Of a stretch of 64,000 nucleotides of DNA, positions 34,521 through 43,328 are shown one piece after another. Every line of letters begins with the position of its first letter. The first letter of the stretch is position 1. Both the position numbers and the translations under genes were made by a program. The DNA comes from Pseudomonadota bacterium (GTDB taxonomy: Bacteria > Pseudomonadota > Gammaproteobacteria > Steroidobacterales > Steroidobacteraceae), in NCBI GenBank assembly GCA_016720075.1, contig JADJXW010000011.1, positions 1 to 64,000 on the forward strand. Direction: 5' to 3'. The notes under the pieces were generated by a model. That model saw only the letters and a list, made by a program, of their open reading frames with translations. It had not been told where the DNA came from and did not search any database.

Positions 34521-34889
34521 ATGCGCATGCGTTTGGCGAAAATCCTGCTGTCCGGCCTGATTTGCCTTGGCGTCGCGTTCCAGGGGTTTGCCGGTGCGGC
34601 TGTCGTGGAGCCGCCCTGTCCGATGACGCAGGCCGCCCCGGATGCCGCGATGTCCCCAACCATGTCGGGCGAGCAGATGCATGACTGCTGCACGGACGCG
34701 GCGACTTTTGCCAAGACCGGAAAGATGTGCAAATCGGGGATGGCCTGTCTGTCTGTCAGCCAGGCGCCGCGAACATACCTCGGACTCATCACGCACGTTG
34801 CGACGGTTGGCCTTGTCACTCCAATTCCGCCTCCGCTCATCGACTCTTTCGATCCTTCCTCCGTCTGGCGACCGCCAGCGCTGATCTAG
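34521..34889 (+). CDS. Small exported Cys/Met-rich protein upstream of cusCBA
   Basis: 122 residues from the ATG at 34521 (GGAG 8 bp upstream). The signal peptide MRMRLAKILLSGLICLGVAF is followed by a mature part with PPCPMTQAAPDAAMSPTMSG, EQMHDCCTDAATFAKTGKMC and KSGMACLSVS. Clustered CP, CC, C-x4-C, Met and His residues suggest soft-metal binding in the periplasm. No named family is recognised. Small exported proteins of this kind are common just before RND metal pumps. A role as copper sequestering or delivery protein is inference. Confidence 0.6.
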   Translation: MRMRLAKILLSGLICLGVAFQGFAGAAVVEPPCPMTQAAPDAAMSPTMSGEQMHDCCTDAATFAKTGKMCKSGMACLSVSQAPRTYLGLITHVATVGLVTPIPPPLIDSFDPSSVWRPPALI

Positions 34890-35000
34890 CTTCCCTGCGA
34901 TTCCGGCCGCTGCACGTGATCACGAGCTGATCGCCTGCCGGCGGACAGTGCGCACAGGGCATCGGCTTGATGCCGCGCATTCATCGACTGGAGCTGGAAC

Positions 35001-36254
35001 ATGCATTTCTTACGACGCGCCGCGGCCGGTGTATTGCTGGCGGGATGCGCAGAATTAGTGTTTGCGGATGATCTTTCGCTGCCCGAGGCCATAGAGCTGG
35101 CCTCGCGCAAGGCGCCGGCGCTTGTCGCCAATGCGGAGCAGATCGAGGCCGCCAGGCAGGTCGCCGTGTCGGCAGGGTCCTTGCCCGATCCAAAGTTGCT
35201 ACTGGGCATCGATAACCTCCCGGTCGATGGCCCCGACGCCTACAGCTTCTCGCGCGACTTCATGACCATGCAGCGCGTTGGTCTGATGCAGGAGTTCACC
35301 AGTCACGCCAAACGCGACGCCCGCGTGGCTGGTGCGAAGGGCCGGATTGCAATGGCCGAGGCGCAGGCCCGCGTGACGCGTCTCGATGCAATCCGGCAGA
35401 CGGCCGCGGCGTGGATTGCGCGCGACACCGCCGAACGCCAGTTGGCGCGGATCCAATTGCTGGTCGCAGAGAACCAGCTATTCGATGCGGTCATACGCGC
35501 CCGACTGGTCAGCGGGCAAGGCATGGCCACCGAGACGATTGCCCCGCGGCAGGAATCGGCGCTCATCGATGAACGGCGCGACGCGCTGCAGGCCCAGCTT
35601 GAGCAGGCACTGGCTTCACTTCGACAATGGATCGGCACTGAGGCAGCCGAGAGGCCGTTGGCATCAGGGGCGCCCGACTGGTCCATCGACCATGAGCGGC
35701 TGCTGCACGGCGTGCAGTCTCACCCGGAGTTCGGGTTGATTGACGCAGAGGCTCGAGCGCTCGATGCCGACGTTGCGGAAGCCCAGGCGGGGAAGCATCC
35801 GGATTGGTCGGTCGAAGTGGCGTACCAGAAGCGCGGCGGGCAGTTCAGCAACATGATGTCGCTGCAGTTCAGCATCGACCTGCCGGTGTTTTCGGGATCG
35901 CGCCAGGATCCCCAGATCGCGGCTCGTCGTGCCGAGCGCCGGGCACTGGACGCAAGCCGGGAGGCGGATGTACGCGAGCATGCGCAGATGCTGGAGTCTG
36001 AACTGGCCGAGTATCACCGACTGCGCAGCGCCACGATCCGGCAACGCGATGTGTTTCTGCCGCTGGCAGACGAGAAAGTTTCACTCGCCACCGCCGATTG
36101 GCGCAGTGGCAAGGGCGGCATCATGGACGTGGTGGGTGCCCGGCGCGAGCGCATCGATGCGCAACTGCGACTCATCTCGCTCGAAGGCGAGCAACGGCAG
36201 GTGGCCGCGCGCCTGCACTACACCTATGCCGAACACGCCGGAGAACAGCCATGA
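35001..36254 (+). CDS. cusC: TolC-family outer membrane channel of Cu/Ag efflux
   Basis: 417 residues. The signal peptide FLRRAAAGVLLAGCAELVFA is followed by two repeats of the outer-membrane-efflux fold: LSLPEAIELASRKAPALVAN at the start of repeat 1, and ALDADVAEAQAGKHPDWSVE and SLQFSIDLPVFSGSRQDPQI in repeat 2. It forms the outer-membrane duct of a three-part pump. The adaptor gene overlaps its stop by 4 bp (ATGA at 36251), and cusA follows. Metal type is inferred from the CusA motifs. Confidence 0.87.
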   Translation: MHFLRRAAAGVLLAGCAELVFADDLSLPEAIELASRKAPALVANAEQIEAARQVAVSAGSLPDPKLLLGIDNLPVDGPDAYSFSRDFMTMQRVGLMQEFTSHAKRDARVAGAKGRIAMAEAQARVTRLDAIRQTAAAWIARDTAERQLARIQLLVAENQLFDAVIRARLVSGQGMATETIAPRQESALIDERRDALQAQLEQALASLRQWIGTEAAERPLASGAPDWSIDHERLLHGVQSHPEFGLIDAEARALDADVAEAQAGKHPDWSVEVAYQKRGGQFSNMMSLQFSIDLPVFSGSRQDPQIAARRAERRALDASREADVREHAQMLESELAEYHRLRSATIRQRDVFLPLADEKVSLATADWRSGKGGIMDVVGARRERIDAQLRLISLEGEQRQVAARLHYTYAEHAGEQP

Positions 36255-37456
36255 AGTGGTCATTTGTCGCGGCGGGTGCGGCGCTGGTGGTGGTGGGCGG
36301 AGCTGGCGGCTGGTGGTGGGGACGGCACGCTGTCCACCCGCCTGTCACGAGCGAAGCGAAGCCGGCGGACGTGCTCTATTGGTACGACCCGATGGTTCCG
36401 CAACAGCACTTCGACAAACCCGGCAAATCCCCGTTCATGGACATGCAGCTCGTGCCGCGATACGCGACGGATGCAGCCGCGTCCTCTGGGGTTCAGATCA
36501 CACCGGCGGTACAGCAGAACCTTGGAGTGCGGCTGGCAAGCGTCGAAAGCATCGCAGTGAGTTCCCAGATCGATGCGACCGCTATTCTGGGGTTCAATGA
36601 ACGTGACGTTGCTGTGGTGCAAAGTCGCGTCGCAGGCATCGTGCAGAAGGTGTCTCCTCTGGCGCCCGGCGATCTGATCGAGGCAGGTGCTTCGATTGCC
36701 GAGCTGCTGGTTCCGGAATGGGCGGCCGCCGAGCAGGAGTTGCTGGCGGTCAGGGCGTCAGGCGATGCAGGCCTGGTTCAGGCCGCTCGCGACCGGCTGC
36801 ACCTGATTGGGCTTGAGGCAAGCGAGATCGCGCGACTTGACTCCGAGGGTACCGCTAGGTCGAGCTTTCACGTGAGGGCGCCGATCAGCGGCCTGGTCCA
36901 GGCGCTCGACATACGGATGGGGATGACATTGGTTGCAGGGCAGACGCTGGTGCGAATCAACGGTCTGTCCACCGTGTGGCTCGAAGTCGCCGTGCCGGAG
37001 TCACTGGCAGGGGAAGTGCAGGTCGGTGACACGGCGCAAGTGCGACTGGCGAGTCCCGGCGCTCCCCCGGTCGTCGGGCGCGTCAGTGCGCTGCTGCCGA
37101 CCTTGAACGAAGCCACGCGAACACTGCGCATCAGGGTGGAGTTGGCCAATCCCGGTGGGGTGCTGCGACCAGGGCAGTCGGCACAGGTCACGCTGAGCGC
37201 TAAGTCGAAGGCGGCCGCATTGGCTGTGCCGACCGAAGCGGTCATCCGCACTGGCAAGCGCTCTCTGGTCATGCTGTCCCACGAAGGAAGCTTCCGCCGT
37301 GTGGAAGTGACGCTGGGGCAAGAGGTAGGCGATCGTACGGTCATCGTAAGTGGACTTGAGGCAGGCCAGCAGGTGGTGGCCAGCGGTCAGTTCCTGCTCG
37401 ACTCCGAGGCAAGTCTTCGGGGCCTGGGAACACCGGCGATGGAGCAGGGCCAGTGA
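36251..37456 (+). CDS. cusB: RND periplasmic adaptor with heavy-metal-binding domain (CusB-like)
   Basis: 401 residues. An N-terminal membrane anchor (FVAAGAALVVVGGAGGWWWG) is followed by the heavy-metal-binding motif YWYDPMVPQQHFDKPGKSPF and MDMQLVPRY, typical of CusB/SilB. The adaptor body has GIVQKVSPLAPGDLIEAGAS (lipoyl hairpin half), FHVRAPISGLVQALDIRMGM and the beta-barrel VWLEVAVPESLAGEVQVGDT. It links CusA to CusC and passes metal to the pump. Overlaps of 4 bp with both neighbours indicate one operon. Confidence 0.9.
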   Translation: MKWSFVAAGAALVVVGGAGGWWWGRHAVHPPVTSEAKPADVLYWYDPMVPQQHFDKPGKSPFMDMQLVPRYATDAAASSGVQITPAVQQNLGVRLASVESIAVSSQIDATAILGFNERDVAVVQSRVAGIVQKVSPLAPGDLIEAGASIAELLVPEWAAAEQELLAVRASGDAGLVQAARDRLHLIGLEASEIARLDSEGTARSSFHVRAPISGLVQALDIRMGMTLVAGQTLVRINGLSTVWLEVAVPESLAGEVQVGDTAQVRLASPGAPPVVGRVSALLPTLNEATRTLRIRVELANPGGVLRPGQSAQVTLSAKSKAAALAVPTEAVIRTGKRSLVMLSHEGSFRRVEVTLGQEVGDRTVIVSGLEAGQQVVASGQFLLDSEASLRGLGTPAMEQGQ

Positions 37457-40400
37457 TCGCCGCGGTCATCCGCTGGTCAGTCACGAATCGCTTCCTCGTG
37501 TTGCTGGCCGCGATGTTCCTGTCGGCATGGGGCCTGTGGTCTGTCAGCACGACGCCGATTGATGCCCTGCCGGATCTTTCGGACGTGCAGGTGATCATCC
37601 GCACGAGCTATCCGGGGCAGGCGCCGCAGATCGTCGAGAATCAGGTGACCTATCCCCTGACCACCACGATGCTGTCGGTGCCGGGCGCCAAGACCGTGCG
37701 CGGCTATTCGTTCTTCGGTGACAGCTTTGTCTACGTGTTGTTTGCCGATGGCACGGATCCGTATTGGGCCCGATCTCGGGTGTTGGAGTATCTGAACGCC
37801 GCGCAGGCGCGCCTGCCCGCTACCGCGCGGGCTTCCCTGGGGCCGGATGCCACGGGTGTGGGTTGGATCTTCCAGTACGCCCTGACTGATCGCACCGGCG
37901 AGCATGATCTGGCCCAGTTGCGCTCATTGCAGGACTGGTTCCTGAAGTTCGAGTTGAAGACGCTGCCGGATGTGGCCGAGGTTGCCACCATCGGCGGCAT
38001 GGTGAAGCAGTACCAGGTGGTGCTGGATCCCGTGCAGTTGGCCAGCCGTGGCATCACGCAAGCGGAGGTACGCGCCGCGATCAGCATGGCCAATAGCGAG
38101 ACCGGCGGCGCCGTCTTGACGCTGGGCGAGGCCGAGTTGATGGTGCGCGCCAGTGGTTACCTGAAATCCCTGGCTGACTTCGAGGCCATCCCGCTCAAAG
38201 TCGTGGGCGGTGTGCCGGTGCTGCTGGGCGATGTGGCCCACATCCAGCTGGGGCCTGAGATGCGGCGTGGGATTTCGGAGCTTGATGGGCAAGGCGAGGC
38301 CGTTGGCGGTGTCGTCATCCTGCGCAGTGGCAAGAACGCCAAAGCGACCCTTACTGCCGTCCACGAAAAGCTCGAAGAGCTCAGGAAGAGCCTTCCCAAG
38401 GGTGTCGAGATCATCCCGACCTATGACCGCAGTGGCCTGATTGACCGGGCCGTGGAAAACCTGACCCACAAGCTCATCGAGGAGTTCGTTGTCGTGGCGC
38501 TGGTCTGCGCACTGTTCCTGTGGCACCTGCGCTCTTCTCTGGTGGCCGTGATCTGTCTGCCATTGGGTGTGCTGATCGCCTTCGCCGTCATGCGACAACA
38601 AGGCATCAACGCCAACATCATGTCGCTGGGCGGTATCGCCATTGCCATCGGCGCCATGGTCGATGCGGCGGTGGTGATGATCGAGAACGCCCACAAGAAG
38701 ATCGAGGCCTGGCAGCGCGCCAATCCCGACAAGACGCTCGTCGGCGAGGCGCATTGGCAGCTGATGACGGCCGCTGCGGTAGAGGTGGGCCCCGCGCTCT
38801 TCTTCTCGCTGCTGATCATTACCGTGTCGTTCCTGCCCGTGCTGACGCTCCAGGCGCAGGAGGGTCGGCTCTTCGGTCCCCTTGCGCTGACCAAGTCCTA
38901 TGCCATGGCCGCGGCGGCGGGTCTGTCGATCACCTTGGTACCGATACTGATGGGCGCGTTCATTCGAGGTCGCCTGCCCAGCGAATCCAGCAATCCCCTG
39001 AATCGCTGGCTCGTGAAGGGATACGGTCCTGCGCTGGGATGGGCTCTGCGTAGGCCATGGACCACGCTGGCCCTTGCCGCGGGGCTGTTGCTGACTGCGC
39101 TATGGCCATTGAGCCGCCTGGGTGGCGAGTTCCTGCCCCCTCTGGACGAAGGGGATCTGCTCTACATGCCGAGTGCACTGCCGGGTCTGTCTGCACAGAA
39201 GGCCTCCGAACTTCTGCAACAGACGGACAGGCTTATCAAGACGGTGCCGGAAGTCGCGCGGGTGTTCGGCAAGGCTGGCCGCGCGGAAACCGCGACCGAC
39301 CCTGCGCCGCTGGAGATGTTCGAGACCACCATCCAGTTCAAGCCGCGCGAACAGTGGCGCGCGGGCATGACACCCCAGAAGCTGGTGGAGGAACTGGATC
39401 GAGCTGTGCAGTTGCCGGGGCTCACCAATATCTGGATACCCCCTCTGCGAAACCGCATCGACATGCTGGCCACCGGCATCAAAAGCCCCATAGGCATCAA
39501 GATCGCCGGTCCCGATCTGCAGCAGATCGATCGCGTCGGCAGTGACGTGGAGCGGATCGCCAAAAGCGTTCGGGGCGTGTCGTCGGCACTGGCCGAACGA
39601 CTGACCGGTGGGCGCTACGTGGATGTCGACATCGACCGGCGCGCTGCAGCACGCTTTGGCCTGAGCATCGCGGACGTGCAGTCGGTGGTGGCGGGGCTCG
39701 TCGGTGGCGAAACCATCGGAGAGACCGTGGAAGGGCTGGCGCGCTACCCCATCAGCCTTCGCTATCCCCGCGAATGGCGCGACTCCGTGCAGCGCCTTGA
39801 GCAGTTGCCGTTCGTGACGCCATCGGGTGCGCAGGTCACGCTGGGCACGGTGGCACATATTCGCGTGAGCGACGGGCCACCCATGCTCAGGAGCGAGAAT
39901 GCGCGTCCCAGCAGCTGGGTCTATGTCGACGTGCGGGGGCGTGATCTGGCATCAACGGTTGCCGATCTGCGCACAGCCATCGCACGCGAGGTGCATCTGT
40001 CGCCCGGCATGAGCCTCGCGTACTCGGGGCAGTTCGAGTTTCTGGAGCGCGCCAATGCACGCCTGAAGCTGGTTGTGCCCGCAACGCTGCTCATCATTTT
40101 TGTGCTGCTGTATCTGACTTTCAAGCGGATCGACGAGGCTCTGCTGATCATGGCTACGCTGCCTTTCGCGCTAACCGGGGGCGTGTGGTTCCTGTACCTG
40201 ATGGGATACAACCTCTCGGTTGCCACGGGAGTTGGGTTCATCGCGTTGGCCGGCGTCTCGGCGGAATTCGGCGTAATCATGATTGTGTACCTGAAGCAGG
40301 CCTGGGAGCAGCGACTGGAGGCAGGCATCGTGACGCAGGGCGGACTGCTTGATGCCATTCGCGAAGGAGCGCTGCTGCGCGTACGCCCCAAGGCCATGAC

Positions 40401-40590
40401 GGTCGCGGTAATCTTTGCCGGACTGCTGCCTATCCTTCTGGGCAGCGGCACGGGCAGCGAGATCATGAGTCGTATTGCTGCGCCGATGGTCGGCGGAATG
40501 ATCACGGCGCCTTTGCTGTCGCTGCTCGTCATTCCGGCGGCGTACCACCTGATGCGTTGCCCTGCGGGCAAGCCCGGCGGCGGCGTTTAA
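37453..40590 (+). CDS. cusA: Cu(I)/Ag(I) efflux RND transporter CusA
   Basis: 1045 residues from the GTG at 37453. Twelve membrane segments and two large periplasmic loops. The TM4 motif GGIAIAIGAMVDAAVVMIEN is the HME4 (Cu/Ag) signature. The periplasmic segment NRIDMLATGIKSPIGIKIAG is typical of CusA/SilA and holds one of the Met ligands. Early residues (TTPIDALPDLSDVQVIIRTS) and GGEFLPPLDEGDLLYMPSAL also fit. It is the proton-driven inner-membrane pump for periplasmic and cytoplasmic Cu(I) or Ag(I). It is co-transcribed with cusC and cusB. Confidence 0.93.
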   Translation: MIAAVIRWSVTNRFLVLLAAMFLSAWGLWSVSTTPIDALPDLSDVQVIIRTSYPGQAPQIVENQVTYPLTTTMLSVPGAKTVRGYSFFGDSFVYVLFADGTDPYWARSRVLEYLNAAQARLPATARASLGPDATGVGWIFQYALTDRTGEHDLAQLRSLQDWFLKFELKTLPDVAEVATIGGMVKQYQVVLDPVQLASRGITQAEVRAAISMANSETGGAVLTLGEAELMVRASGYLKSLADFEAIPLKVVGGVPVLLGDVAHIQLGPEMRRGISELDGQGEAVGGVVILRSGKNAKATLTAVHEKLEELRKSLPKGVEIIPTYDRSGLIDRAVENLTHKLIEEFVVVALVCALFLWHLRSSLVAVICLPLGVLIAFAVMRQQGINANIMSLGGIAIAIGAMVDAAVVMIENAHKKIEAWQRANPDKTLVGEAHWQLMTAAAVEVGPALFFSLLIITVSFLPVLTLQAQEGRLFGPLALTKSYAMAAAAGLSITLVPILMGAFIRGRLPSESSNPLNRWLVKGYGPALGWALRRPWTTLALAAGLLLTALWPLSRLGGEFLPPLDEGDLLYMPSALPGLSAQKASELLQQTDRLIKTVPEVARVFGKAGRAETATDPAPLEMFETTIQFKPREQWRAGMTPQKLVEELDRAVQLPGLTNIWIPPLRNRIDMLATGIKSPIGIKIAGPDLQQIDRVGSDVERIAKSVRGVSSALAERLTGGRYVDVDIDRRAAARFGLSIADVQSVVAGLVGGETIGETVEGLARYPISLRYPREWRDSVQRLEQLPFVTPSGAQVTLGTVAHIRVSDGPPMLRSENARPSSWVYVDVRGRDLASTVADLRTAIAREVHLSPGMSLAYSGQFEFLERANARLKLVVPATLLIIFVLLYLTFKRIDEALLIMATLPFALTGGVWFLYLMGYNLSVATGVGFIALAGVSAEFGVIMIVYLKQAWEQRLEAGIVTQGGLLDAIREGALLRVRPKAMTVAVIFAGLLPILLGSGTGSEIMSRIAAPMVGGMITAPLLSLLVIPAAYHLMRCPAGKPGGGV

Positions 40591-40655
40591 TGGGAACTGT
40601 GAACTTCATTCAGGCCCGAGAGGGTCCGCGCCGTGTTTTCTGCTAACCTGCGCCC

Positions 40656-41033
40656 ATGGGTCCCACCCACCGCTACCGACTTCTCGTGACGCTGATCGCA
40701 TGTATTGCGTTCCTGTCGTTGCGGCTGGTCGGAGATCACCTGCATTTCTGCTTCGACGGCAGCGAGCCGCTGGTCTCTGTCCACGGTGATGACGGTGATA
40801 TCCACCATGCTGAGTTGGGCATCGACGCTCCCCATCAGGATGCGAATGTCGACCTCATGAGTGCGGTGCTCAAGGGCACGGCCGACGTACTCCTGCCGCT
40901 GGCCCTGCTGAGCGCGCTGCTGCTGTTCCTGCTGCCGCTGGTGCGCGCGCAGCGCATCGAATTTGCTTCTCTTCTGTTGCCGGATTCCCGGTTTCACTTT
41001 CTGCGTCCGCCTCTGCGCGGGCCCCCTCGCTGA
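40656..41033 (+). CDS. Small His-containing membrane protein upstream of czcCBA
   Basis: 125 residues. An N-terminal helix (YRLLVTLIACIAFLSLRLVG) is followed by an acidic, His-rich stretch (DHLHFCFDGSEPLVSVHGDD, GDIHHAELGIDAPHQDANVD) and a second helix (DVLLPLALLSALLLFLLPLV). It is probably anchored with the His-rich loop in the periplasm. No named family is recognised. Its place 69 bp before czcC mirrors the Cys-rich small protein before cusC. Zn or Cd binding ahead of the pump is inference. Confidence 0.6.
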   Translation: MGPTHRYRLLVTLIACIAFLSLRLVGDHLHFCFDGSEPLVSVHGDDGDIHHAELGIDAPHQDANVDLMSAVLKGTADVLLPLALLSALLLFLLPLVRAQRIEFASLLLPDSRFHFLRPPLRGPPR

Positions 41034-41101
41034 CTCCCCGACCTTTCGTCTGATGCTTTGACGCGCCCCAGGCGCGTGGACGTTGTTTTTGGGAGTCCTA
41101 C

Positions 41102-42376
41102 ATGTTTGTCACTGGATGGCGTGCCGTCGTTGCATGCCTTGCACTGTGCGCTGCGGTGCCCGCGGCCCATGCTGCGGAGCCGGCGCCACCGCTGGGCCTG
41201 CGCGATGCGATATCGGCGGCGCTCGCCCGCAATCCCGATCTCAGGGAGTTTGCGTTTGCGTTGCGGGTCGAGGAGGCGCGGCGTGACGGCGCGGCGCTTC
41301 GACCGGCTCCGGAGTTCACCGCGGAGCTGGAAAATGTGCTCGGCACGGGTGCCTACAAGGGACTGTCAGGCGCCGACACCACGCTGGCGATTTCCCAGGT
41401 CGTCGAACTCGGTGGCAAGCGCGAGGCGAGGATTTCCGCGGCGTCCGCCAGTATCGATACGCTCACCAGTGCGCGACAGGCCGCCCAGCTGGACATCCTG
41501 GCGGAAGTCACGCGCCGCTATGTCGCGACGGCCGAACTGCAGGAGCGCCTGCGACTGGCCGAGCGGGCCACCACGCTGGCGCAGGGCACGCTGGAGGCGG
41601 CGCGCCTTCGCGTGCAGGCCGCCAAGGCGCCTCACGTGGAGGAGGACAGAGCCACGGTGGCGCTGGAGCGCAGTCGCCTCGATATGCGAAATCTGCGGGC
41701 CAGGCTTGAGGCCGCCCGGCGATCGCTGGCCGCAACCTGGGGTGCCGACGATGGCACGCTCGAGGGTCGCCCCATGGGGGACATCACCGGGGATATCTAC
41801 GCGTTGCCGGCAGTTCAGGACTTCGCGCCCCTGGTGGAGCGACTGCAGCGCAATCCGGATTTCCTGCGCTTCGCCAGTGAGGAACGCCTTCGGGAAGCCG
41901 AACTGCGACTGGCTGCCACGCAGAAGCGCGCCGATATCACGATCGGTGGCGGCGTCCGCCGCTCCCAGGAAACGAAAGACATTGGACTGGTCGCGTCGTT
42001 CTCGATGCCGCTGTTTGCGGGGCGCAGGGCGCAAAGCGCGATAGCCGAGGCGGCCGCCCGACGCGATGCCGTCGGTGCGGCACGGGAGGCGGCACTCACG
42101 CGCGCGCGCGCAAGCCTTTTCGCGCTCCACAGCGATCTTGTGGAGGCCGAGGCGAGAGTGGCTGCGCTGCAGTCGACGGTGCTGCCGCGAATGGAAGAAG
42201 CACTGAAGGAAACGCAGTACGCCTTCGAGCGCGGTCGCTACGGCTACCTGGAGCTGGTCGACGCGCAGCGCGAATTCCTGGATGCCCAGGCTGACCGCAT
42301 CGAGGCTGCCACCCAGGCCCAACTGCTCATTGCCGAGATCGAGCGCCTGACCAATGCGCCGCTCGCCAACCCCTGA
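41102..42376 (+). CDS. czcC: TolC-family outer membrane channel of Zn/Co/Cd efflux
   Basis: 424 residues with GGGAG 6 bp before the ATG. The signal peptide (VACLALCAAVPAAHA) is followed by PPLGLRDAISAALARNPDLR and ALRPAPEFTAELENVLGTGA, the usual CzcC start. TTLAISQVVELGGKREARIS is the first strand-turn region, and FSMPLFAGRRAQSAIAEAAA and ERGRYGYLELVDAQREFLDA are from the second repeat. It is the outer-membrane part of the pump encoded with czcB and czcA downstream, separated by about 20 bp. Confidence 0.87.
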   Translation: MFVTGWRAVVACLALCAAVPAAHAAEPAPPLGLRDAISAALARNPDLREFAFALRVEEARRDGAALRPAPEFTAELENVLGTGAYKGLSGADTTLAISQVVELGGKREARISAASASIDTLTSARQAAQLDILAEVTRRYVATAELQERLRLAERATTLAQGTLEAARLRVQAAKAPHVEEDRATVALERSRLDMRNLRARLEAARRSLAATWGADDGTLEGRPMGDITGDIYALPAVQDFAPLVERLQRNPDFLRFASEERLREAELRLAATQKRADITIGGGVRRSQETKDIGLVASFSMPLFAGRRAQSAIAEAAARRDAVGAAREAALTRARASLFALHSDLVEAEARVAALQSTVLPRMEEALKETQYAFERGRYGYLELVDAQREFLDAQADRIEAATQAQLLIAEIERLTNAPLANP

Positions 42377-42397
42377 ACCGGACTTGTGAGTACACAC

Positions 42398-43321
42398 ATG
42401 AAACTCAAGTTGTCATTCCTCTTTTTTCTTGCACCGCTGATGCTGGTCGCCTGCGGCGGTTCCTCGCCTGAAGCCGCGAAGGAGCCCGCCGAGGCGAGCG
42501 AAGAGCCCTCGGAAGCCCATCTCTCGCTGACTGCTGAGCAACTCAAGGCGGCAGGCATCGGCCTGGAAACGGCCGGTCCGGCACAGATTCGCGAGGTGTT
42601 GCCTCTGTACGGAGTCGTGGCCCCGAACGCAGAGCGCGTGAGGGACGTTGCAGCCCGCTTTCCCGGCGTGATCCGCAGCGTCGATCGCAAGCTGGGCGAT
42701 ACGGTGCGTCAGGGCGATCTGCTCGCGAATATCGAGAGCAACGAGAGCCTGCAGGTGTATGCGGTGCGATCTCCCATCTCGGGTGTCATCTCGGCTCGCA
42801 ATGCAAATCCGGGTGAGCAGACTGGGGACAAGCCCCTGTTCGTGGTCGTGGACCTTTCGACCGTGTGGGTCGAACTGTCGTTGTTCGCGCGCGATGCGGC
42901 CAAGGTGAAGGCCGGGCAGTCGGTGCTGGTGAAGTCGCCGGTGGCCGAATTCTCGGCGCAGGGCAGGGTGACCTACGTGGGCCCTTTCGGTAACAGCAAC
43001 CAGGCGCTGACGGCGCGCGTGGAGGTGCCGAATCCCGACAATCGCTGGGCTCCGGGCCTGTATGTCACCGGCGAAGTCACGCTCGCCCAGAAGTCGGCCG
43101 CGCTGGCCGTCCGCTCCAGTGCCATCCAGATGATCGAGGACCGGCCGGTGGTGTTCGTGCAGAGCAACGGACAGTTCAGGACCCATGCGGTCACGCTGGG
43201 CAAGACCGACGGCGAACGCACCGAGGTGCTGCAGGGGCTGTCCGTGGGGGATATCTACGCGGCAGCCAACAGCTACGTCATCAAGGCAGAGCTTCGCAAG
43301 AGCGAAGCCGAGGAAGACTGA
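42398..43321 (+). CDS. czcB: RND periplasmic adaptor lipoprotein (CzcB-like)
   Basis: 307 residues from the ATG at 42398. The lipoprotein signal ends in LMLVACGG (lipobox VAC), followed by an Ala/Glu/Pro-rich linker. LSLTAEQLKAAGIGLETAGP begins the adaptor domain. GVIRSVDRKLGDTVRQGDLL and VRSPISGVISARNANPGEQT are the lipoyl-like halves, and VWVELSLFARDAAKVKAGQS the barrel. Compared with CusB there is no heavy-metal-binding YHS-like motif. An in-frame GTG at 42386 is a possible alternative start. It precedes czcA by 7 bp. Confidence 0.88.
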   Translation: MKLKLSFLFFLAPLMLVACGGSSPEAAKEPAEASEEPSEAHLSLTAEQLKAAGIGLETAGPAQIREVLPLYGVVAPNAERVRDVAARFPGVIRSVDRKLGDTVRQGDLLANIESNESLQVYAVRSPISGVISARNANPGEQTGDKPLFVVVDLSTVWVELSLFARDAAKVKAGQSVLVKSPVAEFSAQGRVTYVGPFGNSNQALTARVEVPNPDNRWAPGLYVTGEVTLAQKSAALAVRSSAIQMIEDRPVVFVQSNGQFRTHAVTLGKTDGERTEVLQGLSVGDIYAAANSYVIKAELRKSEAEED

Positions 43322-43328
43322 GACCACC

